Assembly (NCBI GenBank): GCA_009760855.2 | Contig: WPIO01000059.1 | Span: 1,920,001 to 1,984,000 of the forward strand | Direction of reading: 5' to 3' | DNA: 64,000 bases | Source of the DNA: Cristatella mucedo | Taxonomy: Eukaryota > Bryozoa > Phylactolaemata > Cristatellidae | The notes under the pieces: model-generated | Database searches by the model: none | What the model was told of the DNA's origin: nothing | Seen by the model: the letters and a program-made list of their open reading frames with translations, nothing else | Shown: positions 11,367 through 22,230 of the stretch, one piece after another | Numbering within the stretch: position 1 is the stretch's first letter | How the letters are laid out: each line of letters starts with the position of its first letter | Made by a program: the position numbers and the translations under genes

Positions 11367-14300
11367 ATGAAGATTGACGAGACAAGTTTGTTTCTTGGGA
11401 AGGCTTCTTCCGATGGCAACTTTAGGGATTATGAGTATATAGGGTTGGATAATCATGAAATTGATTTTGATAGGTTATTTGAAAAATCCTGCATTACTTT
11501 AACCATTTTAATTAGAGAATTGATGAAGACTATGAGTAATTTAAAGTTAACTATGGTTATTTCATAAAAATTTGTTAATGAAAATAAAAATTATAATTAC
11601 CAGCATTTTGCTAGAATAAGTAATTCCAAGATACAAAACTTTCTGATTTTGAAACTAAATTATTAGGATACAATTCCCTGCTTTCAAGAAAAGAGTAGAG
11701 AAACGGGTAGGGAGCGGCTCTAGCTGGCGTTTGGTAGGAATTATGCTCTTTATGCTAAGTTTAGCTATTCCAGGCATCGCTTTGGAGCAGTTAATTACCT
11801 ATGCCAGTAGGTTTAGAGAAGAAAAGATCAACTTTAAATACAAAAAATGAGTCAGATAATTTCTGTGCAGTATGGTGTGTTCTAAGATTTTTACATTGGA
11901 GAGACAATCACCCTGAATTACCAGCCAACCTAAACCACTTTTATTCGAAAGCTATTCTCATTTTATTCCTAAATTAGAAATATTGTTCCACATTAAGAGT
12001 GATTTTCCTGCACAAGTTGAGCGGCAGTGATATTCCTAGGTAATCAGAATTATTTAATACATTAGCATACCCGTTTTTGAATATGAAAGGAAAAGTATAA
12101 GTCTATTAATAGTAGTAGATGAAGAGAAAGAAAAACACATTGACCTTTTATTACTTTTTAGTAATAAAGATAAGACTAATTCTCATTATACAATTATCAG
12201 AAATTTCAGTGGCTTCTGTAGAAGTTCAAAGGGGCATAGCATACTGTTAACTTGTAAAGGTGTTTATCGAGATTTTATTCTCAAGAAAAATTAGATAGAC
12301 ATTTAGATGCTTGTAAGTGAGATAATGATGGAAAAAAAGTTAGAATGACAAGAGCTAAAGATAGAAAAGACAAAGCTGGTCATCTTTGTTATTTCAGAGA
12401 ATACTCAAGAACGTTTTGGTGCTTTTCCGTTGCTTATACTGATTTCGAGTGTATATTGAGCAATGTTGGAAGTTACGATAAAGACGATCAAAGTATGCCA
12501 CAGGGTGTTTTTCAAAAGCATACATTATTCTAGTTCTTATACTATTATTGATTATGAAGAAAATATCAGAAGCTGTTAAATTATTTAACGAAATAGGTAA
12601 TGTCAGGGATTTACTTAAAAGTTTGTCGGATGAAGTTGATAGTATTAAGAAGGATTAAGAGATATTCTTCCTAAACATGAGAAATAGGATTGTAGTAAAA
12701 CGGCAAAAGAAGAACGTCTCAAATTTGAATAAGCTACTACTTGTTGCATTTCTAATTTAGACTTAGAAAAAGATAAAGTCATTGCCATCTTACAGGTAAG
12801 TATCATGGTGCAGCACATTCGCACTGTAATTTAAGTGTAACGCTATCCGCTGATAAGTTTAAGCTACCTGTATTTACTCATAACTTAAAGAGCTACGACT
12901 CACATTTATTAGTTCACGAGTTCCAATTTTTAAAATTAAAAAAAGGAATGATAGCAAACAATATTGAGAAGTACATGTGTTGATATTGGATCTTTGAGTT
13001 TGAGGATTCTATACAATTGCTTAACAAGGGATTGGCTGATCTAGTTAAAAATGTTGCAAAAATCAGGAAATGTATTGGAAATAACAGGAAAACATTTGCA
13101 ACATTGAAAAAGTGATGAAGATTTTGAATTGGTAATAGAGAAAGAAATACTTCCTTCTGAGCATGTTTACTCATTTTCAAAGTTAGAAGAAAAGAAACAT
13201 CCTGATAAAAAGTGTTTCTATAGTATATTGAATGATGAGGGTATTAGTGACAAGGAATATGTACGAGCAAAATGTCTGGGACATACTGAAAAAGATTGAT
13301 TCAAGTAAAGAGGATACTTTGAGGAAGTACAGTGATATCTATCTTACTATGGATGTTTTACAGTTAGCAGATGTATTCCAACATTTTAGACATTTTTTCA
13401 AAGCGAATTGACGGTTTAGATCCAGCTAATTTCTAAAGTACACCTGATGATGCAGTTATTAAAAAGTTTTAAACGTTTAGAATTCTTTGAAAGTGCCATC
13501 CGTCGAGGAATCACTCGTGGAGGTATCTTGTCGTCATGTTAGGCAAATAATGAGATGGCTTCTAATTTTGAAAAGAATAAAGAAAAGAGTTGGTTACTTT
13601 AAAAAGATGCAAAAGCGCTTTATTCATTTGCTACGACTCAACCTTTAGTAACAGCTAATTTTCAATTCTTGCACCCGAAACAAGTTGAAGCAATGACAAA
13701 AAATACTTGCCTTGAGAGAAAATTCAAATTTTGGACTTGCTCTTGAAGTTGACATGACATGCTCAGACTACTTACAAAATATGTATTCAGATTATCCACT
13801 TCTTCCAGTTAGAAGGAAAGTTATTACAGAAGAGTATTACAAATATCAAGACAATTCTTTATTAAAGCAAGAAGGCAAAGAGCTACAAGATTATGCAAGT
13901 AAGGTAGAAAAATTAATTGCAGAATTACAGCCTAAAAAGGTATTTTATTCACTATAGGAATTTACAACTAGAATCAGAGAGAAGATACGAGCTTATTAAA
14001 AGACATTGGATTGTGAGTTTTTAAAAAACCCTTGGTTGAGAGGATACATACTTGACAGTATTGCAAAAAGGAAAGAAGCAAAATATGACTTTGAAAAAGG
14101 AATATTTTAAGTCGAAGAATAACGCTGTCTTTGGTAAAGCAATGGAGAATGTAAGGGAAAGAGTTAGCATCAAATTATTTGACTTAAAGTTTGATAGAGA
14201 CGTTGTATTATCTGATAAGAGAGTTATGAGTGCAATGTTTAAGGATAGAAGGATATTTAATCAGTTCTTAATTGGAATTGAAACAACAAAAGCAGATGTA

Positions 14301-15045
14301 AGTTTAAATAAACCAATTTATCTTGGGTTTGCAACTCTTCAAATATCTAAGTTGATAATATAGGATTACTATTATAATTCAATAAACGACTATTATGGAG
14401 ATCGCCTAACACTTGCTCACGTTGATTCTCTAGTGATAAAGATAAATACAGAAAATATTTATGAGTGATTTGCAAACTACTTAGATTATGTAGATTTATC
14501 AGGTTACCCTAAGAATCAAGCAGTATGGAAGATGAACGGCTTTGAAGAAACGATGAAAGAAAATAAAAATAAGGAAAGTTTAGGAAAGTTCAAGAATGAG
14601 ATAGCAGAAAAATTTATTATGGATCCAGATACAGAGGGTCACATTAAAGACAAGGAAAAAAATATGCTGGAGAAATCTGTTTTACTCGTAGAAGGCGTTT
14701 TCTTAAGACCAAAACTTAATTCTATGCAAATAGTGATCGCAACTAAAGAAGAAATAAAAGTTAAGTCATCTGCTAAAAAAGCTAAGGAAACGAAAAAAAG
14801 AAGTTTTTAAAAAGTGCTTAAGGCGTAGTGATTATACAGGCTGTTAGAGAACTGGATTTGGTATCTATTGTCCTCAAGTTAGGTTCCAAACTCGTACTCA
14901 TCAGGTTTATACTATTACGCAAGTTGTGAAAACTTTGTCTGCGTTTGATTCTAAACGCTATTGGCTAAACTGTGGTGCACGCTTACGCTTACGGCCATTA
15001 AAGAATTGAAGAAGCAAAGAAATCAGGCAAAGATCCAGGACATTG
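11367..15045 (+). pseudogene. Protein-primed type B DNA polymerase, broken
   Basis: Family assignment rests on short motifs in the right order: an N-terminal region with AVWCVLRFLHW (about 11,870), a zinc-finger-like HLDAC (12,300), exonuclease motif YTDFECIL (12,440), TGKYHGAAHSHCN and THNLKSYDSHL (12,800-12,910), SILNDEGISDKEY (13,220), polymerase motif A region KDAKALYSF (13,605), GLALEVDM..DYPLLPVRRK (13,730-13,830), motif B NNAVFGKAMENVRER (14,120), a decayed motif C AHVDSL (14,420) in place of the usual DTDS, and a C-terminal SAFDSKRYW (14,945). It needs at least ten frame changes and has many in-frame stops, so it cannot encode a working enzyme. Family members are about 1,000-1,200 residues, similar to this span. 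The function in the parent element would be replication. Confidence 0.85.
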
Positions 15046-15105
15046 TATGAGACTTCTCAAATTTAAATAACTAATTTAAAGAAATAAAATTCCATAGTAC
15101 AGAAG

Positions 15106-15345
15106 ATGTCTGGAATTTTTAGGGACTGCCTTAAATCAGAAATCGAATCAGATGCTGAATCAGAAATCTACCCAGACTATGATCCTAGCTTTGACCGTGA
15201 ACCAGAAGCCGACTATGAATCAGAAACCGAATGCGACCCTGAATCTATTTTAAGCTTAAAATCAGAAACCGAATATTTCCCAGAAGCTGACGAACTAGCA
15301 CCTGAATTCGAATACGTAAACCATAACAACAAATTATTATTATAA
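15106..15345 (+). CDS. Small acidic protein, unknown function
   Basis: An intact 79-residue ORF inside the island. It is extremely acidic, built from loose repeats of SE, DPE and ESE with regular tyrosines and prolines, and has no glutamine or membrane segment. It follows the polymerase by about 60 bp and precedes the next ORF by 46 bp, so it was probably one gene of a compact cluster. No family recognised. Being intact may be chance given its short length. Confidence 0.45.
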   Translation: MSGIFRDCLKSEIESDAESEIYPDYDPSFDREPEADYESETECDPESILSLKSETEYFPEADELAPEFEYVNHNNKLLL

Positions 15346-15391
15346 AGACATGGAAGTCTCAATAATTCTTAGTTGTAATTAATCGAGAAAA

Positions 15392-15610
15392 ATGGCTATT
15401 CAAATGTGTCAACATAAACTTGGAGTACATCCAAGGACTGTTAAACATTCACTTGATACAATTATTTCCGATCTTGATAGCTGGTTCATTACCCTTCTTA
15501 AACAAATTTCTGAAACTGGTGACACACAAATGGAAAGTCATGACAAAATTATTTTAATGTTAATTAAAACAGATAATAAATCAGTCACCAAAGCAAAACC
15601 TGGTCTATAG
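15392..15610 (+). CDS. Small ORF, unknown function
   Basis: An intact 72-residue ORF of mixed composition, with one tryptophan and a helical middle section. It starts 46 bp after the acidic ORF, and the next frame begins almost at its stop codon. No family recognised. Confidence 0.4.
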   Translation: MAIQMCQHKLGVHPRTVKHSLDTIISDLDSWFITLLKQISETGDTQMESHDKIILMLIKTDNKSVTKAKPGL

Positions 15611-15611
15611 G

Positions 15612-16286
15612 TTGTTACTTCATTTTAACTTTAAATTTTGTTCATTGTTGTTTAGTTTTTTTCTTTGCAGTTTTAATTTTTTATGTAAGAAAAGAAAAAT
15701 GATGTCAGGAACTGCAACAGCATCTACCCAAACTCCAGATATCATTAATCTTATTCTTGCAACGTCAGCAACAATACTAAAGTCATATGTAGATTACCTT
15801 GTTAAATCTAGGATGACTGCTTACGACGCACGAACACTTGACTCAGACATTTTAGTCATGACAGACAATGCAATAAACAAACTCTATCATGATGAAAGTG
15901 ACGCTTAAGCACAGAACGTAATCTCTGCAGGTAGGACACAAGTTATTGCTGATCTTGAAGCTACTGTTAGAAGCAAAGTTAATAACCTTCTTGATAGGCC
16001 CGGCGAAATTTCAGGATTTACAGCATAGATTGCTAGCCAAATTCCAAGCATTTCTACAGTTATCTTAGGTGTATCAGGAATGAAACCAGATATCTCAGGT
16101 ATTGTTAAAGATAAATGCTACGATATTCTACCTGATGTCTCTGACGGAACTAGTCCACGACAAAAAGCTACAATAGCTGTTATTGCGGCTGCTGCTGCAA
16201 CGTCTGCCTTATCTGCATCATCTGCTACACCTGCTGCAACGTCTTCCTCTGTTGTTCCATCCTACCCTGTGGTAACCAAGCCATAA
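15612..16286 (+). pseudogene. ORF interrupted by one TAA and one TAG, no frameshift
   Basis: A single frame runs 15,612-16,286 with TAA at 15,906 and TAG at 16,026 as the only interruptions. A hydrophobic Phe/Leu-rich stretch precedes the methionine pair at 15,699. After it comes MSGTATASTQTP and a helical body, then an Ala/Ser/Thr-rich tail ending in a proline-containing peptide. Amino-acid quality stays even across both stops. No family recognised; a membrane or structural protein is possible. Confidence 0.5.
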
Positions 16287-16379
16287 ATAATTAAAACTTA
16301 TTATAGAAATTCTGATTCCAATAGAAACCAGATGCACTGATGGTCTAACAGAAGTTCAAGGTCAAGAATATTCTAATTT

Positions 16380-17060
16380 AAAAAATCTTTACTTTTCCTG
16401 CAGGACGAATTGAAGACATCAAAAGTTTTTTGTTAGAACATTTAAGACTTGAACTAGAATACAAAGCTCTAAGACTCCCTCATTCTGTCCCCGAAATGTC
16501 CTGCATATTTAAAAAAAGCTCGTGATGGTTCTGTCTTCTTGGAGTTTCTCAAAGACTTAAAAATATATTCTATAAGCGATCTAAAGTCAGAAGCACACTC
16601 TAAAAAATTGGAACAATCAAACGACTTAAAAAACATTACACTCAGATTAGTTTTCCAGATTCCCCCAGCCAAAGAAATTTCTATAGGGTTCATTAGACTG
16701 GAAAGTTTCTAAGTAAACACAACTGAATTTGACTTGAAGAGTAAAGCTCCTATCATCGACATTATTTAAATGAAATTATTAGGACTTGGAGTTATGAAAT
16801 CTGGCATATAAACCAAAGAAGCATTAGTAACATTGAATGTAATAACTTTGGTTATTGATGGAGTTTCAACACCTAAGACAATAGCCTGTTATAGAAGTAT
16901 TTAATATTCGCACGTTACTATCTATCCCAGAATTGTAAATAGAGAGTAAATTTGAAGGATGCAATCCTGGAGAATAAAATTTATGGCAGAAGTTTCTAAC
17001 TATTCATTCTCTGTCATCTGATATATAAATTCTAATTGATTAAAAAAGCATCATCTTTAA
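16380..17060 (+). pseudogene. Interrupted ORF, possible structural protein
   Basis: A segment containing IEDIKSFLLEHL (about 16,400) switches frame near 16,485. A frame open to 16,710 (with FLKDLKIYSISDLK and LRLVFQIPPAKEIS) then continues past repeated stops, mainly TAA, with no further frame change to about 17,000. The opening resembles the xIxDIxxxI motif I associate with minor capsid genes of some Mavericks, but this is weak. The minus-strand 74-residue ORF at 16,469-16,693 is its shadow. Confidence 0.4.
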
Positions 17061-17084
17061 GTTCCGGAGCTTTAATTCAGTTAT

Positions 17085-17790
17085 CTAAAAAAGCACGTCT
17101 CAGAAGACATAGAATCAGGAATTGATATTACATAAAACGTCCTATCAGGAACTGCTACAGCAACTGAAGTATTATCGAAGAGAGTCGTCAGAGTTAGTCC
17201 AAAGATTGCAGCTACACTTAGTTCGAGTGCTTTGAATAACTAGCAAAAATCCCAAAGTATTACCTTCTATGAAAGTAATCGGCTCTGTTACAACGATTTC
17301 CGGAAGATTTTAATCCGGAGTTATTGGCATAGTTGGCTTAGGATTAGTTATAAAGGAAATGGTTGACGACATCGCTTCTGGAAATTATGGGCTCGTTTTA
17401 TGGAAGACAATACCTGTGAAAATATCTCTCTTTGAGAAAGTGATTTCAAAACTAGAAGTTGGTTATTAGGAGTTGCTATTAATATGTCAGAGAAAGTAAA
17501 TATGTGTAAAGTGAATAACAGATTAGCTTATTTGAAAACTGGAAAACCCTTAGTCGAGAAATCTGGAGTAGGTTATTCTCCTGCACTTAAAGAGTCCATC
17601 AAAAGTAGAACATTTAACAACTGGACGGAAGATCTGTGATTACAAGTCTGAATCCGCAATGTTATTAGCTAATCTTTACGCGAAAGGTAAGTCATAAGAA
17701 GAAACATACTCTGAGATATTGAAACTGCGTGATGAACTAAAGAAACGTTGCAAGAACTAAAGTCTTTGTAACGAACTAACTTACTGTCTT
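17085..17790 (+). pseudogene. Degraded island coding DNA
   Basis: Short stretches with protein-like quality (for example EDIESGIDIT, LSGTATATEVLSKR, IGIVGLGLVIKEM, EILKLRDELKKR) occur in changing frames with TAA and TAG between them. LSGTATA echoes the SGTATA start of the ORF at 15.7 kb. Gene identity unknown. Confidence 0.35.
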
Positions 17791-17814
17791 CGATTAGACA
17801 ATAATAAAAATTTA

Positions 17815-18784
17815 ATTCGGTGAATTGTAAATGAAGTTGAATAGCAGCGTGATCGCGGACTTCAGCTGCGTCTACACGATTTTCAAAGCAGCCTATGCAC
17901 ATTTTTGCTTTTATATCATAATATAAGGTACCCACTTTTTAGTACGACAGTTCCCACTCACATCCTTGAAACCTGACCTATTATTACGTTCTATTTTCTT
18001 GTTTCTACCATTTCCCGATCTCGTTGCTTCTCGTAAATTAAAAAATACATTAGTAGAAGGATGTACGTTTATGTAGTCTATTTCATGCATTGGCATCTCT
18101 TCATTCATAGCTCAACCAAGCAAGACGATGAGACTTGTACATTTTTCCATCGATGGCCATAAATCTGTGGCCATCGATGGAATAATCATCGATGGAATAA
18201 TCATCGATGGAATAATCATCGATGGAATAATCATCGATGGAATAATCATCGATGGAATAATCATCGATGGAATAATCATCGATGGAATAATCATCGATGG
18301 AATAATCATCGATGGAATAATCATCGATGGAATAATCATCGATGGAATAATCATCGATGGAATAATCATCGATGGAATAATCATCGATGGAATAATCATC
18401 GATGGAATAATCATCGATGGAATGGAAATCATCGATGGAATAATCATCGATGGAATAATCATCGATGGAATAATCATCGATGGAATAATCATCGATGGAA
18501 TAATCATCGATGGAATAATCATCGATGGAATAATCATCGATGGAATAATCATCGATGGAATAATCATCGATGGAATAATCATCGATGGAATAATCATCGA
18601 TGGAATAATCATCGATGGAATAATCATCGATGGAATAATCATCGATGGAATAATCATCGATGGAATAATCATCGATGGAATAATCATCTTCCTGCTTCTG
18701 ATCCTTGTCTTCCTCTTCGATCAGTTTTTTCAAAAGAATTTTCCCGTGCTCATATTGCAAAAGTTCACGAACTCGATTTCTCAA
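17815..18784 (-). pseudogene. HNH-AP2 endonuclease with internal repeat expansion
   Basis: The frame starts MRNRVRELLQYEHGKI, matching the usual xERLRELLxYDPETG start of phage and giant-virus HNH enzymes. It then enters a 15-bp minisatellite that reads as about 34 copies of SIDDY, and exits at GHRFMAIDGK and SHRLAWL. A frame change near 18,103 leads to HEIDYINVHP, NLREATRSGN and SGFKDVS. A second change near 17,930 leads to the AP2-like segment CIGCFENRVDAAEV. The usual DHxN histidine is tyrosine (DYIN), so the active site is lost as well as the frame. Antisense to the other island genes. Confidence 0.78.
18165..18690. repeat. 15-bp minisatellite, unit ATCGATGGAATAATC
   Basis: About 34 near-identical head-to-tail units, with one 18-bp variant near 18,420 that keeps the reading frame. 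Because 15 is a multiple of three, the array is open in three frames (SIDDY, MIIPS, IIIDG). Each unit carries the palindrome ATCGAT. Confidence 0.95.
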
Positions 18785-18939
18785 AACTTCGAACGTTTTA
18801 TGTGATAGTTTTCTTGTCTGCTAAAAAAACACTTATAATAGAAAATAACACAGTACCAAAAAGTTAATCTTAAACTAACAGACGACCAGGAGTTAATCCT
18901 CGGTTAGGCTACAGATACGGTGTCACTAAGCCTTACAAA

Positions 18940-19283
18940 CCGATCATTAACTGATCCCGATGTATTCTTGTAACCAAAACTAAGATTGTCAGAATTGAAA
19001 ACATAGATGACAGCATTGAAAAACGTAGATCTTCTAATTCCGGTTTAGTATTACGCTTTCGTACTTCACAGTTGAAAGCAAATAAGAAACTAGGTCTAAG
19101 ATTTCTAGCAAAAATAGCTGCACAACTTTCAGGTATCTGAGAAGTACGCACGAGACTTCCTGCCGGAAACCCTTGGGAATTTGTTCCTAGTGGAAGTTTT
19201 ATTAAAACTGGCAAGTACTCATTCGTTGGGCCTTTTATACAATTTCAGCAGAGAATCAATGAAGGCGCTAGTACTGGCGCTAA
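18940..19283 (+). pseudogene. Island gene fragment upstream of LINE insertion
   Basis: The plus-strand frame, with one TGA near 19,139, reads protein-like segments including LGLRFLAKIAAQL and NPWEFVPSGSFIKTG, then stops abruptly at a LINE insertion. Family unknown. The minus-strand 93-residue ORF is a shadow. Confidence 0.45.
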
Positions 19284-19748
19284 TGATCTCTGCTACCCTA
19301 CCAGGCTATCGTACCATGGAGATCGTACCACCCGCTTTTCGGAATCTAACTGCTTACCTACACCTCGTACAAACCTCAAATCCATCGAAGACCGTGCATT
19401 TAGTTCTTATGCTCCAAAGCCTGGAAATTACTTCCAACTTGCGTCACGACATCCCCTGACTTGACCACCTTTAAAAAGAACTTGAAAACGCACCTATCTA
19501 GGACAGCATTTAGCGGGTCCTTGCGATTCGTCCATCACGTGCTCATGCGTGCTGACACTGTGCATGCTGCCACTAACCACACTTGCATGCTGACCCTGTG
19601 CATGTCACTCCTAACCATGTTATTCTTGTTGTTTATCAAGCGTGATATCACTCACCACTCGATCGTGTTTCCTTTGCAGCAAATGTAAAACGCCTAGAAA
19701 GAGAGTGAGTAATCTGAGGACGGTTTATCAAAAGTATTGTTATTATCT
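19284..19748 (+). mobile_element. LINE family 1, 5'-truncated, inserted in the island
   Basis: It begins within the C-terminal coding part (PPAFRNLT and SSYAPKPGN-type frames), continues through the standard 3' UTR (CATGCTGCCACTAACCACA), and ends with the hairpin and a short ATT tail. It interrupts AT-rich coding DNA, so it post-dates the island. Confidence 0.85.
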
Positions 19749-20222
19749 CAATCGCGAAGTTCTTAACCATGATTATATCTAGGGTCAAACTTGGAAGTCT
19801 GGAGTCTGAATCGAAGCGAACACAAACAAGAAACATTTCGGAATTAGTATGAGCTGAAACAGCAGCTAGAATATCTTTGGATCCTAAGAAATCTGAATAT
19901 GTTCTTTATGATGCTAAGACTGTAGCAGCTCTAATTAGTGCAAAAGCTAAAATCGGACTCGGGATTAATGATTCGTTTGCTACAGATTTCATAAAACACG
20001 AAGTTTCAAATCAGGTTAGTGTACAAAAACTATGGTTAAAACTTAGTTGACAAGATGCTACTAATGACTGAGAAAAATGTACAAAAAAGGAAATAACTAA
20101 TCGAATTTTTGTTTTATGACTACATTATGTTTATAATAGAATTACAAGTAAGCTAGATTGAATTCTTCTCATTCGGTTGCCGGAATGCAGTGGATTTTAC
20201 CTTGATCAAGTTTTAACCTAAT
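19749..20222 (+). pseudogene. Island gene fragment with five TGA and no other stop
   Basis: One frame from about 19,770 to a TAA near 20,220 reads TAARISLDPKKSEYVLYDAK and GLGINDSFATDFIKHEV, with no frameshift. It is interrupted by exactly five TGA codons and no TAA or TAG. It may be the downstream part of the fragment at 18,940. No family recognised. Confidence 0.5.
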
Positions 20223-20225
20223 GTT

Positions 20226-20764
20226 AAGAGTTGTAATAGACAGATTCACAACGACGCACGGGGGAGCGTGCAGAGTGGTTCGAGACAAATACCAAACGAG
20301 CGGCTACTCAGCTCGCAGTTCCTGTCAAACGAGCGGCCTCTAAGCTGGCGGCTCCGGCCACCGCGGCTGCTCCGGGACGCTTTTCTTTAGTTAATGCATA
20401 ATTCACGAATCTCAGCAACAGCAGCAACATGTAAGAATTAAATTGATCTACGATTACGAAGCGATAATAGCTGCACACGGTCGTAGCTAACATGTAGGTT
20501 ACTAGCCACCGGCACAGCTACGGCCGCCGCCGGCGCGGGACACCCAGCAGCCCGAAGCGATAAGCGTTTAGATACCCGCGTACTTCCTTACACGATACGG
20601 GTTAAATAAAAATCAAAATAACTTCAAGCAGGTCTTAGCTGTATCGCTTTCGTATACGATGCTAGCAAGAGCTTCGGTTTTCGGAAGAACTCTGCAACAA
20701 CGATTAACGTTGCTCAGCACGCTCCATTTCGGGAGGCGAGAATGTATAGCCAAATTAAGGCTTA
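20226..20764. other. Non-coding junction between island and promoter unit A
   Basis: Composition returns to the host average. GAGCGGC-containing short repeats occur at 20,300-20,350. Nothing else recognised. Confidence 0.4.
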
Positions 20765-21870
20765 TGAGTAGTTCGATTTATTATCATGTCTGAAAGAGAT
20801 TATTGCATGGCTTAGCACTTGGGAATGGTATAAGGCACGGCCGCAACGAGGTCGCACTCATAAAGTACCACCCGCCAATCGGTGAGTCTCAGTGCACTGA
20901 GCGCGAGCTGCTGCGAAGCGTGTTAGCATTCTGGTCGGAAGCCACCAGAAGTCGTGTCAGCCTTAAGAGTGGCTAGCACTGCATGCAGAATATCGTGCGT
21001 TGTGTTGCTATTGTTTGGGTATTGCGAACTTAAATCTACTGGGGTTGCACGTATCGTGCCGGTAGCCGATTCGCAGAGAACTGTGCGTCAGTAGCCGCGT
21101 TAAAATGAGCCGCCGGGGTACAGTGAGCCCATTACCATCAGGTTAAAAGGATGCACCGTAGCGTTTGAAGGAGGTTGCACAGGTCGGCTCGAAGCAATGC
21201 CAGTAATACGTACCAAGTAGCCGGAGTCACCGAGCGCCGGGCCTGCTTCGCCTAGGCCGGATGCTGGAAACCGCTACCGATGCATGCAATACATGGAGGC
21301 GGTACAAATCATACCTAGTAAGGAGATTACTTACAGCAAGGAAGCAATAGCGGCAGCCCGCTCGGCGATCGTGCAGGAACATGTCTTAAAGTGGGAGGTT
21401 ATATAGGCACGTAATTTCTTATGAGCTGCTGTAAAACAAGGAGCGGTCATGCATGTGATCAGTCTGTGCTGAATTGATAAGATCTATTAGATTGTCGAAC
21501 GGGGACTCTACAACGAATTAAAAAGTGCTAGTAGCACTTATTATAGGACACGAGAATGAGGTAATATAATCATCATTACAGATTCTTCGGTTTGAAGGTG
21601 CATTAGGAAGTGTCTGCAATGCTTTACCATTCTACACTGCAGATTGATTACACAAAATGGATGCTTAGGCTGAGCCAAACTTATATTCTAAATTGCATTT
21701 AGATTGTTCCAGCATTAGCCGAGTTCGAAATGTACAGGACGCACATCTGCTCTCTAGAAGAAGCTGTTTGCAAGTCTGTTTGCTTTGTCTCATAAGGTTG
21801 GTATTCGCTGCATTTTAGGGCCGCACCGATGTTAGATGAGCGATCACCCATTACCCTGGGCTAAGACCCA
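20765..21870 (+). repeat. Promoter-like unit A of the beta-propeller family
   Basis: It shares with units B, C and D the block TTTATTATCATGTCTGAAAG, a TATAAGGCACGGC motif at 20,829, a donor-like G|GTGAGT at 20,882, and long downstream similarity including GATGAGCCGCCG-like and GCCTGCTTCGCCTAGGC blocks. Unlike B-D it is not preceded by a LINE family 2 3' end. The nearest downstream family gene starts at 26.5 kb, so regulation of that gene is possible but unproven. Confidence 0.65.
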
Positions 21871-22230
21871 AAGGCAATTGTAGTTCTAGCCGCTACTAGA
21901 AGCATCTAGAATCCTGCCTCCGAGGAAGGATGCTGCCTCTGCCGCTGATTGGTTGGCAGCTTCGCTCTTCTGGCGTCCAAGTCCTGCTCGGATGGCTCAC
22001 AGCTGAGCTCTCAGGCAGCTACTCGCAGTACAGCGACTCCACTTGTAAGAATACGCTCGCGCCGGTAAATAGGCATTCTTACATGCGGATCATTCCCATA
22101 TGTAGAGTGAGACTAGTATTGATTAAAGCCTAGCAGAATTTATAAATTGTCAATCTAACAAAGTAAAGCATCCGAGGCGAACATTCTAATGTTCAGAATA
22201 CTTAAAGAAGACTATAATCTTTTGTTGGAT
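21871..22230. other. Non-coding, nothing recognised
   Basis: No supported gene. A 67-residue ORF at 21,930 shows no family features. Confidence 0.4.

Larger units (their letters stand above)
10960..20225. mobile_element. AT-rich island: degraded Maverick/adintovirus-like element
   Basis: An abrupt switch to AT-rich DNA carries tightly packed, unspliced, broken ORFs. Content in order: type B DNA polymerase, acidic ORF, two small ORFs, several interrupted ORFs, an antisense HNH-AP2 endonuclease, and two further gene fragments split by a LINE. Protein-primed PolB with this domain order is typical of Mavericks/Polintons, adintoviruses and related linear elements. I did not find an integrase, an ATPase, a protease or terminal inverted repeats. 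Boundaries are set by composition and flanking repeats, so they are approximate. Confidence 0.7.

Noticed and set aside
12914..13180. 88-residue minus-strand ORF
   Set aside because: Shadow of the plus-strand polymerase exonuclease region.
18101..18805. Long ORFs of SIDDY, MIIPS and IIIDG repeats taken as real repeat proteins
   Set aside because: They are three readings of one 15-bp minisatellite; only the minus-strand SIDDY frame is joined to recognisable gene ends, and that gene is broken.
10960..20225. Firm claim of a reassigned genetic code for the island
   Set aside because: All three stops interrupt frames and the polymerase also has many frameshifts, so ordinary decay explains the data at least as well; kept only as a testable observation.
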